The notes under the pieces: generated by a model
What the model saw: the letters and a program-made list of their open reading frames with translations, nothing else
Told to the model about the DNA's origin: nothing
Databases searched by the model: none
Part shown: positions 29,227 through 40,268 of the stretch, piece after piece
How the letters are laid out: each line of letters starts with the position of its first letter
How positions within the stretch are numbered: the first letter of the stretch is position 1
Translations under genes and position numbers: made by a program
DNA from: Bacteroidales bacterium
GTDB taxonomy: Bacteria > Bacteroidota > Bacteroidia > Bacteroidales > JAAUTT01
Assembly: GCA_025361285.1 (NCBI GenBank)
Contig: JANYAP010000016.1
Location: 1 to 41,947 of the forward strand
Length of the DNA: 41,947 bases
Direction: 5' to 3'

Positions 29227-29598
29227 TTAAAAATTATTCCAAGGAAAGGAATGAAATAGTGGTCCTAAAACGGCACCTGCAATTGAAAGATATATTGCAT
29301 ATATTAATACGTATAAGCCCGAAATGGAAGTTCCTATTATTGCGCAAACCTTTCCGGCTCGTAAGTTTTTAACCGAGCCTTCGGTGTACCAAGTAGGGTT
29401 TTCGCGAAACAGCTTCTCGTCCTTACCCGATAAAACAAGGGCTATAATACCTAAAATTAAGCCCACAAAACCAAAGCACCAGCAACAAACAATCGATAAT
29501 ATACCCAATACTAACACGGCGGTAGCGTTTGGTAGCGATTGTAACATGTAATTTGGTGTTCCACTTTGTGGTGCTTGATAATTTGTTGTTGGTTCCAT
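29227..29598 (-). CDS. Small membrane protein, DUF4190-like
   Basis: ATAVLVLGILSIVCCWCFGFVGLILGIIALVLS. Confidence 0.75.
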   Translation of the reverse strand: MEPTTNYQAPQSGTPNYMLQSLPNATAVLVLGILSIVCCWCFGFVGLILGIIALVLSGKDEKLFRENPTWYTEGSVKNLRAGKVCAIIGTSISGLYVLIYAIYLSIAGAVLGPLFHSFPWNNF

Positions 29599-29609
29599 AC
29601 GATTGTAAT

Positions 29610-29903
29610 TTAGTTGATTAGTTTATAAATGTAATTAAAAAGAACTACGATTGTGTTAAATATAAAAAGCCATTTTAAATTTCTTGCTCCGTTTTCGAAG
29701 CTATATATCAAATGCAAAGGCAGATATAATAACATTGCAATTGTAGGAATTAATGACGGATAAATTGTAATACTATCGAGCATATTTCCTTTAACTAACT
29801 CAATAAACGACCGTTGCATTCCGCACCCAGGGCAGTCGATTCCTAAATACTTTTTATATAGGCATGGCAACGAATTAGTTTCGAGCCAGTGTGCTATGGG
29901 CAT
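29610..29903 (-). CDS. DUF2752 membrane protein
   Basis: YKKYLGIDCPGCGMQRSFIELVKGN. Confidence 0.85.
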   Translation of the reverse strand: MPIAHWLETNSLPCLYKKYLGIDCPGCGMQRSFIELVKGNMLDSITIYPSLIPTIAMLLYLPLHLIYSFENGARNLKWLFIFNTIVVLFNYIYKLIN

Positions 29904-29942
29904 ACGTTGCAGTATGAGGTTAGAAGTGAAAAGCTTGCATAG

Positions 29943-30091
29943 TTAGTTTCTGTCCGTAAAGTAAACAATAAATGGAATAACAGGCGAAACCTTTTCTAAA
30001 ATAACAGATTGTAAGCTTATTGCAGCGTATAATCGATTACTCAAGGGAGAGGTTTCGCCTGTTGCATTACATTACGGAAGAACACTAATTA
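29943..30091. mobile_element. MITE-like element (about 149 bp), core IR AACAGGCGAAACCTTTT...AGGTTTCGCCTGTT
   Basis: Ends TTAGTTTCTGTCCGTAA / TTACGGAAGAACACTAATTA; related copy at 38546-38696. Confidence 0.7.
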
Positions 30092-32349
30092 TTACTTTTA
30101 CTTATTAAATTAAGTGCCGACCCAGCCTTAAACCAATCGAATTGGTTTTGATTGTATGTATGGTTGGCCTGAATGCTTTCCTGTACGCCATTGCTGTGAT
30201 GTAAAATAACAGTAAATGGCTTGCCTTCTGCAAAATTGGTAAGTCCAATTACGTCTATTGAATCGTCCTCCAAAATTTTATCATAATCGGCTTTATTGGC
30301 GAACGTTAACGCCAACATTCCTTGCTTTTTGAGGTTGGTTTCGTGAATGCGAGCAAACGATTTTACGAGTACTACTTTAGCGTTTAAGTGCCGGGGTTCC
30401 ATAGCGGCATGCTCGCGCGATGATCCTTCGCCGTAATTTTCGTCGCCAACAATAATTGAGCTTAAGCCCGCCGCTTGATATGCCCTACTGGCCTCGGGAA
30501 CTGCTGCATAAATACCTGTTATCTGATTTTTTACCGAGTTGGTTTTATCGTTAAACGCGTTAATGGCACCTATAAGCAAGTTGTTGGATATATTGTCGAT
30601 ATGCCCACGATATTTAAGCCAAGGGCCAGCCATCGAAATATGATCGGTGGTGCATTTTCCCTTTGCTTTAATTAAAAGTTTTAGACCTTTATAGTCGTTA
30701 CCGTTCCATTGGTCGAAAGGCGCAAGCAGTTGTAAGCGGTCTGATTTTGAATCGACTAAAACCTCAACTTTGCTTCCATCGGCGGCTGGGGCTTTGTAGC
30801 CGTTGTCGTCAACCGAAAAGCCTTTTGCAGGAAGCTCAATTCCTTCGGGTTCGTTGAGTTTAACTTTCTGTCCATTTTCGTTAACCAACTCGTCGGTAAT
30901 TGGGTTGAAGGCAATATCGCCAGCAATGGCAAAGGCTGTAACTATTTCGGGCGATGCTACAAAAGCAAATGTGTTGGGATTGCCATCGGCGCGTTTTGCG
31001 AAATTGCGGTTAAACGATGTTATAATGGAGTTTCGCATTTGCTTTTCGGCATCCTTACGAGCCCACTGCCCAATGCATGGGCCGCATGCGTTGGCAAGTA
31101 CAACACCACCTATGCGGTCGAAAATTTTAATCAGCCCGTCGCGTTCCATGGTAAAGCGAACCAATTCGGAACCAGGGGTTATGGTGAAACTCGATTTTAC
31201 TTTCAGGTTTTTATCCGATGCCTGCTTTGCAATGGAGGCGGCACGGGTAATGTCCTCGTACGACGAGTTTGTACACGAACCTATTAAGCCTACTTCCAAA
31301 TTACGTGGGTAATCGTTTTCGATAACGGCTTGTTTAAATTGCGATAGCGGCCAAGCTTTATCGGGCGAAAACGGGCCATTTATATGTGGTTCTAGTTCCG
31401 AGAGGTTAATTTCAATTACCTGGTCGAAATATTTTTCGGGATTTTCGTAAACTTCTTTATCGCCTGTAAGATACGACTTTATGGTATTGGCAACTTCAAC
31501 AACTTCCGTACGGTTGGTAGCCTTCAAATATGCAGCCATTTTATCGTCGTAACCAAATACCGATGTTGTTGCGCCAATTTCGGCTCCCATATTGCAAATA
31601 GTGCCTTTGCCGGTGCACGATATTGAAGAGGCACCCTCGCCAAAATATTCGACAATGTAACCAGTTCCGCCTTTAACGGTAAGAATACCGGCTACTTTAA
31701 GAATTACATCTTTGGCCGACGTCCATCCGCTTAGTTTTCCGGTAAGCTTAACGCCTATTAACTTCGGGAATTTAAGTTCCCAAGGCATTCCAGCCATTAC
31801 GTCAACTGCATCGGCACCACCAACGCCAATGGCTATCATTCCAAGTCCACCAGCATTTACGGTATGCGAATCGGTGCCAATCATCATGCCTCCGGGAAAA
31901 GCATAGTTTTCGAGAATTACCTGATGGATAATGCCTGCGCCTGGTTTCCAAAAACCAATGCCATATTTATTAGATACCGACGAGAGAAAATCGTAAACCT
32001 CTTTATTGGTAATCTCGGCGGTTTTAAGGTCGTTGGTAGCGCCTTCCTTAGCAATAATTAGATGATCGCAATGCACGGTTGATGGCACAGCCACTTTGCT
32101 TTTGCCGGCGTGCATAAATTGCAATAAAGCCATTTGCGCCGTTGCATCTTGCATTGCTACTCTGTCGGGATTAAAATCGACGTAATCGGCCCCTTTTATG
32201 TATTCTCGGTTTAACACACCTTCGGACAAATGCGTGTAAAGAATTTTTTCGGTTAAGGTTAACGGCTTATTTACAAGCTTTCGGGCACTATCAACTCGTA
32301 ATACCATATTGGCATACAAGGATTTAATCATTTCGATATCAAAAACCAT
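30085..32349 (-). CDS. acn: Aconitate hydratase
   Basis: [55 protein letters not shown]. Confidence 0.96.
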   Translation of the reverse strand: MVFDIEMIKSLYANMVLRVDSARKLVNKPLTLTEKILYTHLSEGVLNREYIKGADYVDFNPDRVAMQDATAQMALLQFMHAGKSKVAVPSTVHCDHLIIAKEGATNDLKTAEITNKEVYDFLSSVSNKYGIGFWKPGAGIIHQVILENYAFPGGMMIGTDSHTVNAGGLGMIAIGVGGADAVDVMAGMPWELKFPKLIGVKLTGKLSGWTSAKDVILKVAGILTVKGGTGYIVEYFGEGASSISCTGKGTICNMGAEIGATTSVFGYDDKMAAYLKATNRTEVVEVANTIKSYLTGDKEVYENPEKYFDQVIEINLSELEPHINGPFSPDKAWPLSQFKQAVIENDYPRNLEVGLIGSCTNSSYEDITRAASIAKQASDKNLKVKSSFTITPGSELVRFTMERDGLIKIFDRIGGVVLANACGPCIGQWARKDAEKQMRNSIITSFNRNFAKRADGNPNTFAFVASPEIVTAFAIAGDIAFNPITDELVNENGQKVKLNEPEGIELPAKGFSVDDNGYKAPAADGSKVEVLVDSKSDRLQLLAPFDQWNGNDYKGLKLLIKAKGKCTTDHISMAGPWLKYRGHIDNISNNLLIGAINAFNDKTNSVKNQITGIYAAVPEASRAYQAAGLSSIIVGDENYGEGSSREHAAMEPRHLNAKVVLVKSFARIHETNLKKQGMLALTFANKADYDKILEDDSIDVIGLTNFAEGKPFTVILHHSNGVQESIQANHTYNQNQFDWFKAGSALNLISKSNN

Positions 32350-32490
32350 AAGTTCTATTTTAAGATATGCAATTTACAAAAAAACAGTAGTGAAATGTTT
32401 GTTGTACATTTTTGGGTTAAATCTTTTTTTAAGCACTATAAAATATATTGCCTTTGTAAAATCGCTTCGCTAGGCTATTATCTGTTTCAG

Positions 32491-32541
32491 ATTACTTTCG
32501 GAGAACTATTCTCTGCGCAACAAAATCGCTGCGCTAGATTC
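32491..32541 (-). repeat. 51-bp dispersed repeat, copy 2 (inverted)
   Basis: Reverse complement GAATCTAGCGCAGCGATTTTGTTGCGCAGAGAATAGTTCTCCGAAAGTAAT. Confidence 0.88.
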
Positions 32542-32642
32542 CTCACTTCGTTATTAATGAATATCAAAAAATTAACCTTGAAGGGTGTGTACTATAGCAT
32601 CGATAAACAACGTGCCTTGTTTAACCTATACTAATGCCTTAA

Positions 32643-33185
32643 TTATTCCTTTATACCTAATGTTTTACACACTTCGGCGTAAGTCATACTTTTATAATCT
32701 ACAGCTTTAGAGCTTTTTAATTTTGCCGATTTTAAATATACATTTGCAGGTATTAAAATGTACCGAAAAAGGCAATCGTTTGTATAAGGAGGGTCAACTC
32801 TTGTTGACATAAATTGTATTGTACCATAATGGGGTATAAAATAATCGAAGTTTCCAATAAAAGTTGATGCTGGTAATTGCCAAACTTCTTGTGGAAATAG
32901 GTATTTGTCGGGTTTTACGTAAGCAAGAATTACTCCATTCTCCACAATATCTTCGGTAAATTCTGCATCATCTAAATTAAAATACCAATCTTCTGAACTG
33001 CCCGACCAAACTGACGTGTAGAGCCAAGGTGAGGATATTACTTCGGTGGTTGAACCGTTTAAGCCATCTCTTCCATCCAATCCATCTCGGCCCGAAGGAC
33101 CAACTGGGCCTGTTTTAACACAACTAGTTAACCCAGTAGCAACCAAGGCTAATACCGTAAAAGCTTTTATTGTAATTGTTTTCAT
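32643..33185 (-). CDS. Putative lipoprotein with a short collagen-like stretch
   Basis: Lipobox-like LTSC; GPVGPSGRDGLDGRDGLNGS. Confidence 0.75.
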   Translation of the reverse strand: MKTITIKAFTVLALVATGLTSCVKTGPVGPSGRDGLDGRDGLNGSTTEVISSPWLYTSVWSGSSEDWYFNLDDAEFTEDIVENGVILAYVKPDKYLFPQEVWQLPASTFIGNFDYFIPHYGTIQFMSTRVDPPYTNDCLFRYILIPANVYLKSAKLKSSKAVDYKSMTYAEVCKTLGIKE

Positions 33186-33337
33186 ACTAAAATAATTAAG
33201 GTTAATGGTTGTTTTGGCTTATTTGCAAAAACCATTCCAAATAAAGTAGCAAGTTGAAGTTACAAAATTATTTATATACAACAAGTTTATTAAACTGACA
33301 TATTAATTTTTAACGCAATAATTTAAATTTTATCATG

Positions 33338-33368
33338 TCTTGGTTCTTAGTTCTTGATTCTTGGTTCT
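33338..33368. repeat. Heptad array TTCTTRG-type
   Basis: TCTTGG TTCTTAG TTCTTGA TTCTTGG TTCT. Confidence 0.7.
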
Positions 33369-33383
33369 ATTTAATAATTTCAT

Positions 33384-34805
33384 TTACACCTTCTTTGTTT
33401 TCCAGTTTCCTTTGCGGAAAATAAAAAATCCAACAACGGCAATTGATGTTTCGGCGACTAAAATGGCAATATATACTCCATTTTCGCCAATGCTCGAATG
33501 TATTGCAAGCAAGTATGCCAGTGGAATTTCGATACACCAAAAGCAAAATAAGTTAATATAAGTAGGCGTGTATGTATCGCCTGCACCGTTTATCGATTGC
33601 ACCATAACCATGCCTAACCCATAGAAAACAAAGCCATAACTTATTGTACGCAAGCATACCGCGCCTTTTTCAATTACCAAAGCATTGTTGGAGAACAACG
33701 ATATAAATTGGTGTGCAAATATTACAAGAAAAATACTAGCAACGCCCATTACAATAATATTAGCAATACTGGTAATCCAAGCTGCGCGTTCGGCGCGATC
33801 GGGCTGGCCTGCACCAAGGTTTTGTCCCACCAACGTTGATGCTGCATTGCTCAACCCCCACGATGGCAGTAGCGAAAAGATAACAATTCGAATTGCTATT
33901 GTATAACCTGCCACCACTTCGCTACCGAACACCGACAAGGTGCGCACCATAAACACCCAGCTGGTAGTGGCTATAAGGTTTTGCATTATTGCGCCCACCG
34001 AAAGCTTAATAATTTGCCGTAACACCTGCCATTCTATAGTTATGTGCGGCAATAAAAGCTTTACGGCTCTTTTTCCCGAAAACAACAAATACATTTGGTA
34101 TATTACCGCTAAGCCTCTGCCAGTAGTAGTTGCAATGGCAGCCCCTTTAATGCCAAGCTCGGGAAATGGCCCTAAACCAAAAATAAGACTTGGGTCGAGA
34201 ATTAAGTTCAATAAATTGGCATACCAAAGCACCCGCATGGCAATGGCTGCATCGCCGGCACTTCGAAATGCAGCGTTTATAATAAAAAGTAGAAGTATAA
34301 CAATGTTGCCCGTAAGCATTATAGCGGTGAAGAGGTAGTTTTCGGAAATCAGCTTTTCCGATGCTCCCATCAAACGTAACAGTTCTTTCGAGAAAAATAA
34401 GCCTGGTATTGCCAGCACCAATGCGATAAAGATGCCAGCAATTATAGCCTGCGCGGCTGCCACCGAAGCTCCTTCAGGGTTTTTTTCGCCAATGCGGCGC
34501 GCAATCATGGCCGTTGTTCCGGCGCTTAAACCAAAGCCAATGGCGTATATAATGGTCATCATCGATTCGGTAAGTCCAACGGTAGCAACTGCGTCGGACC
34601 CTAATCGGGAAACAAAAAATATATCGACAACAGCAAACAGCGATTCCATCATCATTTCGAGCACCATAGGAACGGCAAGCAAAAAGATGGATCTATTAAG
34701 GCTAACTTTGGTGTAATCGTGCTCGCCACCCTTAATAGCGGCAACAACTTCGCCAAATAAAACCGTAATTGTTGCTCGTAATTGTTTTATGTATGTAACT
34801 ATCAA
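33384..34805 (-). CDS. MATE-family efflux transporter
   Basis: Multi-TM; AVPMVLEMMMESLFAVVDIFFVSRLGSDAVATVGLTESM. Confidence 0.93.
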   Translation of the reverse strand: MIVTYIKQLRATITVLFGEVVAAIKGGEHDYTKVSLNRSIFLLAVPMVLEMMMESLFAVVDIFFVSRLGSDAVATVGLTESMMTIIYAIGFGLSAGTTAMIARRIGEKNPEGASVAAAQAIIAGIFIALVLAIPGLFFSKELLRLMGASEKLISENYLFTAIMLTGNIVILLLFIINAAFRSAGDAAIAMRVLWYANLLNLILDPSLIFGLGPFPELGIKGAAIATTTGRGLAVIYQMYLLFSGKRAVKLLLPHITIEWQVLRQIIKLSVGAIMQNLIATTSWVFMVRTLSVFGSEVVAGYTIAIRIVIFSLLPSWGLSNAASTLVGQNLGAGQPDRAERAAWITSIANIIVMGVASIFLVIFAHQFISLFSNNALVIEKGAVCLRTISYGFVFYGLGMVMVQSINGAGDTYTPTYINLFCFWCIEIPLAYLLAIHSSIGENGVYIAILVAETSIAVVGFFIFRKGNWKTKKV

Positions 34806-34925
34806 TTTAATTGATTTAATGCGTATTGTATCGATGCCGCTAAATTTAGGTTGTGAAAGCCCTTCGGGCTTAACTAAACAAAATAAACAACTTCGATGTT
34901 CGGAAAGGCTTTAGTTTTTAGGTAA

Positions 34926-34957
34926 AACTAAAAAAGCGAAGCCTTTCGACTTCGCTT
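34926..34957 (-). terminator. Intrinsic terminator of the PPIase gene
   Basis: Minus strand AAGCGAAG-tcgaaagg-CTTCGCTT followed by a T-rich run. Confidence 0.75.
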
Positions 34958-34980
34958 CTTCTGTTTAAAGAATCAATCGA

Positions 34981-37095
34981 CTAATAAAACTTCGATCTAT
35001 TATCAACAATATCGGCAAGCTTCTTTAATGCGTTATTGCATTCGTAACTAGCACGCGACTGATATGTGTAACCCATACGTTTCTTAGAGTCGGCATAACT
35101 GTTTGGGGCAATAGGAGCATTGGTAATATTTGAAACATACACAACGTAAACGCCATTGTTTCCGATAATAGGCTCCGAAATTTTGCTCTTACCAAAATTA
35201 GTTCCAGCAGCTATAACTTTAGGTTCCACACCCGAACTAGGTAGCGAATAAGCTGAAAATGAAATTCCATTAGCGTTTTCGAATGGGAGTTTCAATTTAA
35301 TTGCCAAATCCTGAAGGTTGGACACTCCTGTTTTTGCTTTATTTATTTGTTCGGCAAGCTTTTCGGCCTTCTTTTCCTTACGAACTTGCAATTCAATTTC
35401 GGTTTTTACTTGTTCGAGCGGTGCAGTACCTTTTTTACGCACAGCTGTAAGTGCTGCAACAATGTAACGATCGGTAATGTCGATAGGCTCCGAAACTGCA
35501 AGTTTGTCGGAAGTATAAATCCAACGCAAAACGGCACGTGGCTGATCCAAACCTGGTATTGCCTTGTCGGATTCACTTAAATTGGTAGCAAGCTTTTTAA
35601 CTAGATTTTGCTTGGTAACAGCCGAATTAAACAGCTCGAGGGTATTGTTTTCGCTGGCGAATTTAATAGCTTTTGCATATATCTGATTATATGTTGCTTG
35701 GCTAGGTTCGATTTTGCGCTCTAAAATAGCAACTTTTACTTTTTTAACATCCTTACCTTTGTCGAGAATATTAAGAATATGATAGCCAAAGTTGGTTTGT
35801 ACCACTTTAATATCGCCCTTTTTACCTTCGAAAGCCGCATCGTTAAATGGTTTTACCATAGCGCCATCTTTAAACCAGCCCAAATCGCCAGCTTTTTCGG
35901 AATTACTTTTATCGTCGGAAAACGCTTTAGCTAGTTCGGCAAAATTACCACCTTTATCGATAAGTATTTTTAAGCTATCGGCAGTTGCTTTAGCTTTATC
36001 GCCAGCTTCTTGAGTTTGTCCTTTGGGTGAAATAAGAATATGACGTGCTTTTACCGAATCGGGCAGGCTAACTATTTTATACAAACGAGCTAATTTATAC
36101 GAGCCGTTGTCCAAATAAGGCCCATAAATATCGCCAGCAGCTGCTTTGAACATAAAGTTATCGAGTGAATCGGGCAATTCTTTTGGCTTATAATTTTTGT
36201 CGGTATATGGCACATCGGAGTTGCCGTTAACAAACGTCTCCACTTCGGTAGTAGAAGCAAAATCGGGCTTTGCCTTAACAATCCATTCTTCGGCAGCTGC
36301 TTGGTCTAAATTTGAAGGAACGACGTCGAACGACACGTATTCTATATCGCGAGAAGCAGTTTGATTGAAAAGGAATTTATGATTATTGTAGTATTTCTTC
36401 AAGTCGGAATCGGTAATTTTAACAGCGGAATCGGCAATACTACTGTATGGGAGAGATATGTAGGTAAAATCGACCTTTTTATTACTCTCAATAAAATCGT
36501 TTTTAGCCAAAAATGTTGGTGCAGTTAACCCTTTACTTATCAGGCTTGTGTACTTGGTATTTATTCTATCGTTTTTGATCTGATCTTCGACATATAACCA
36601 AAAAGTTTTTTGCTTACCCGATGGATCTTGATCCATATTTTTGAGAAATGACAGTAAATTAGTTTTGTTAAACTCGCCAGTTTGCTGGTTGGTAAATATT
36701 TGTCTAACAATCTGATGCGGGTTTGCACCTTGAATAAGGTCGAAAAGCTCGTCGGGAGTAACGGTAAGCCCAAGCTTATTGTATTCCTTAACCATAACTT
36801 TATCGCTTATAATACCTTGCCATGCTTGTTCGCGAATGCCGTCGAGTGTTTTCTCGTCGATATTACCATCGTTCGAGTTAATTTTGTGAATTTCAGTAAG
36901 TTCGTTAATTTTACCTTCAAGCTCTTGTATTTTTATGGATGAGCCCCATATTTCGCCTACATCCATTTTGCCGCCCGAAAACATCGACTTACGTGAATCG
37001 AGGAAATCGCCTAATATAAAGGCTAATAATGACAGGCCTATAACGCTAGCAACTAAAATTCCACCTTTGCTTCTAATCTTCTCTAATGTAGCCAT
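34981..37095 (-). CDS. SurA/PpiD-type periplasmic peptidyl-prolyl isomerase
   Basis: N-terminal TM (SurA_N-like), parvulin domain KARHILISPKGQ...LAKAFSDDKSNSEKAGDLGWFKDGAMVKPF. Confidence 0.93.
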   Translation of the reverse strand: MATLEKIRSKGGILVASVIGLSLLAFILGDFLDSRKSMFSGGKMDVGEIWGSSIKIQELEGKINELTEIHKINSNDGNIDEKTLDGIREQAWQGIISDKVMVKEYNKLGLTVTPDELFDLIQGANPHQIVRQIFTNQQTGEFNKTNLLSFLKNMDQDPSGKQKTFWLYVEDQIKNDRINTKYTSLISKGLTAPTFLAKNDFIESNKKVDFTYISLPYSSIADSAVKITDSDLKKYYNNHKFLFNQTASRDIEYVSFDVVPSNLDQAAAEEWIVKAKPDFASTTEVETFVNGNSDVPYTDKNYKPKELPDSLDNFMFKAAAGDIYGPYLDNGSYKLARLYKIVSLPDSVKARHILISPKGQTQEAGDKAKATADSLKILIDKGGNFAELAKAFSDDKSNSEKAGDLGWFKDGAMVKPFNDAAFEGKKGDIKVVQTNFGYHILNILDKGKDVKKVKVAILERKIEPSQATYNQIYAKAIKFASENNTLELFNSAVTKQNLVKKLATNLSESDKAIPGLDQPRAVLRWIYTSDKLAVSEPIDITDRYIVAALTAVRKKGTAPLEQVKTEIELQVRKEKKAEKLAEQINKAKTGVSNLQDLAIKLKLPFENANGISFSAYSLPSSGVEPKVIAAGTNFGKSKISEPIIGNNGVYVVYVSNITNAPIAPNSYADSKKRMGYTYQSRASYECNNALKKLADIVDNRSKFY

Positions 37096-37191
37096 TGATA
37101 ATGTATTTTACTTTAAAAATTAAGCCACGAATATAAGAATTAAAACTATTTGTTTCTCTAACAGTAAAAAAAATTAAAAGAAATACCTATC

Positions 37192-38451
37192 CTAATTTCT
37201 ATCTACCTTAAAATAAACGAGTTCTAATCGCGTATTCGAAACCTTCAATATTTTAATGTTAAATTTATCGATTTTTATAATTTCGTTGGGTTTAGGCAAA
37301 TTGTGGTGATTGAACAGGATAAAACCAGCAAGAGTGCTATAATCCTCCGATTCGGCTATATTTAGCCCAAACGTTGCATTTAAGTATGCAATTTCCAAAC
37401 GGCTCGAAAGCACATATTCATTGGGCTTTACCTGTTTTTCAATTAAATCGTCGGTATCGTGTTCGTCCTCTATTTCGCCGAAAATTTTCTCCATAATATC
37501 TTCGAGAGTAACCATACCCGAGGTTCCTCCATATTCGTCAACCACTACCGAAATGCTACGGTGATGATGCATAAACTCGTGAAGTAGCTTATTGGCCGGC
37601 ATAGTTTCGGGAACGAATGTTATTGGCGAGAGCTTATCCTTAATTGATAAAGGCTTCTTAAACAGCTCTTTCGAATTCACATACCCCTCAATATTGTCGA
37701 TAGAGTTGCGATAAACAATTATTTTGGAGTATCCGGAAGTGATGAACTTCTTTTTCAGGTCGTCGATATCTCCATTAATATCAATCGATTCAACTTCGGT
37801 ACGAGGAATCATGCAATCGCGAATGCGTACTTTCGAAAAAACCAATGCATTCTGAAAAATTTTAAGTTCTTGTAGCTGTTTATTTTGAAATTCGAACTGA
37901 TGTTGAGAATCCGACGACATTAATTTGCCGATATTTCGAATAAAAGCATTGGTGTTTTGGTCTTTAAGTGTTTCGGAAGGTTTTAGAAGCCTAGGAAATT
38001 CGGCAATAGCAACAAGCGTTTGCGCAAAAGGATAGAAAAGTACGTAAAAACACAATAAAGGAAAGAAGAAAACTTTAAGTTGCTTGTTAGGGTTTACAGT
38101 AAATATAGTATGGGCAGAGAGTTCGGAGACAACAACATCAACAAACAAAACTACACAAAGCACTAATATACAAGAGATAAAGTTGTTATTAATAAAATTG
38201 TGGAGGTATAATTGGTGGAGTTGGTAAAAGCAAACAACGGTGCAAATAAGCGATAGGTAGAAGCCTATCATTAAGGTAGCTACGAATACTCGACTGTTTT
38301 TAAGGAAGATATGAATAATCCGCGCCGAGAAGTTGTTGCTTTTTAATTCCAGTTCAAAACGTAGTTTATTGCTCGATACAAAAGCCATTTCCATTCCCGA
38401 AAAGAAAGTGGCGAACAATAGCGAAAGTATAAACAACCAGAAAGTAATCAT
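37192..38451 (-). CDS. HlyC/CorC (CNNM) family protein: DUF21, CBS pair, CorC_HlyC domain
   Basis: CMIPRTEVESID, VVDEYGGTSGMVTLEDIMEKIFGEIEDEHD. Confidence 0.92.
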   Translation of the reverse strand: MITFWLFILSLLFATFFSGMEMAFVSSNKLRFELELKSNNFSARIIHIFLKNSRVFVATLMIGFYLSLICTVVCFYQLHQLYLHNFINNNFISCILVLCVVLFVDVVVSELSAHTIFTVNPNKQLKVFFFPLLCFYVLFYPFAQTLVAIAEFPRLLKPSETLKDQNTNAFIRNIGKLMSSDSQHQFEFQNKQLQELKIFQNALVFSKVRIRDCMIPRTEVESIDINGDIDDLKKKFITSGYSKIIVYRNSIDNIEGYVNSKELFKKPLSIKDKLSPITFVPETMPANKLLHEFMHHHRSISVVVDEYGGTSGMVTLEDIMEKIFGEIEDEHDTDDLIEKQVKPNEYVLSSRLEIAYLNATFGLNIAESEDYSTLAGFILFNHHNLPKPNEIIKIDKFNIKILKVSNTRLELVYFKVDRN

Positions 38452-38545
38452 AGCTACGAAAGTAACTATTTTTTTTACTATTTGGTTTACATCTGTAATG
38501 ATGTTTAAAATAACTCAAATAATAAGGCTTTAGCCTAAATATCAA

Positions 38546-38696
38546 TAATTAGGGTCCATCTGTAAGTGTAAAATAAATGGAGTAACAGGCGAAGCCTTTT
38601 ATAAAATAACAGATTATAAAATTATTACATCGTATAATCGAATACGTAATGGAAAGGTTTCGCCTGTTGTATTATATTACGAATAGACACTAATTA
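38546..38696. mobile_element. MITE-like element (151 bp), core IR AACAGGCGAAGCCTTTT...AAAGGTTTCGCCTGTT
   Basis: TAATTAGGGTCCATCTGTAA at left, TTACGAATAGACACTAATTA at right. Confidence 0.75.
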
Positions 38697-38813
38697 GTGT
38701 GCATCTGTAAGTGCAAAATCCTGACAGGTTTTGTATTAAAAAAATTCTCCGCAACTTGTAATTGCCAGAAAATCATTTTTTTACCGAAAACCTGTCAGGA
38801 TTTAATTAAGTGC
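38691..38813. mobile_element. MITE-like element abutting the previous one; perfect 17-bp core IR AAATCCTGACAGGTTTT (38716-38732 / 38787-38803)
   Basis: Left end TAATTAGTGTGCATCTGTAA shares TAATTA with the previous element; right end degenerate. Confidence 0.65.
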
Positions 38814-38814
38814 G

Positions 38815-40119
<1,305 letters not shown>

Positions 40120-40268
40120 TTATTTTTTTATGAGAGTTAAATTTAAAATTGTCTTATTAATATTATATGTCAAAGGTCGGTATTTTATACGAAAAGAAAA
40201 TACCACAGAATTGGTATATTGCATACCTGTTTTTAGGTATATTTAAAAACACGTAAGAAGCAATTATT

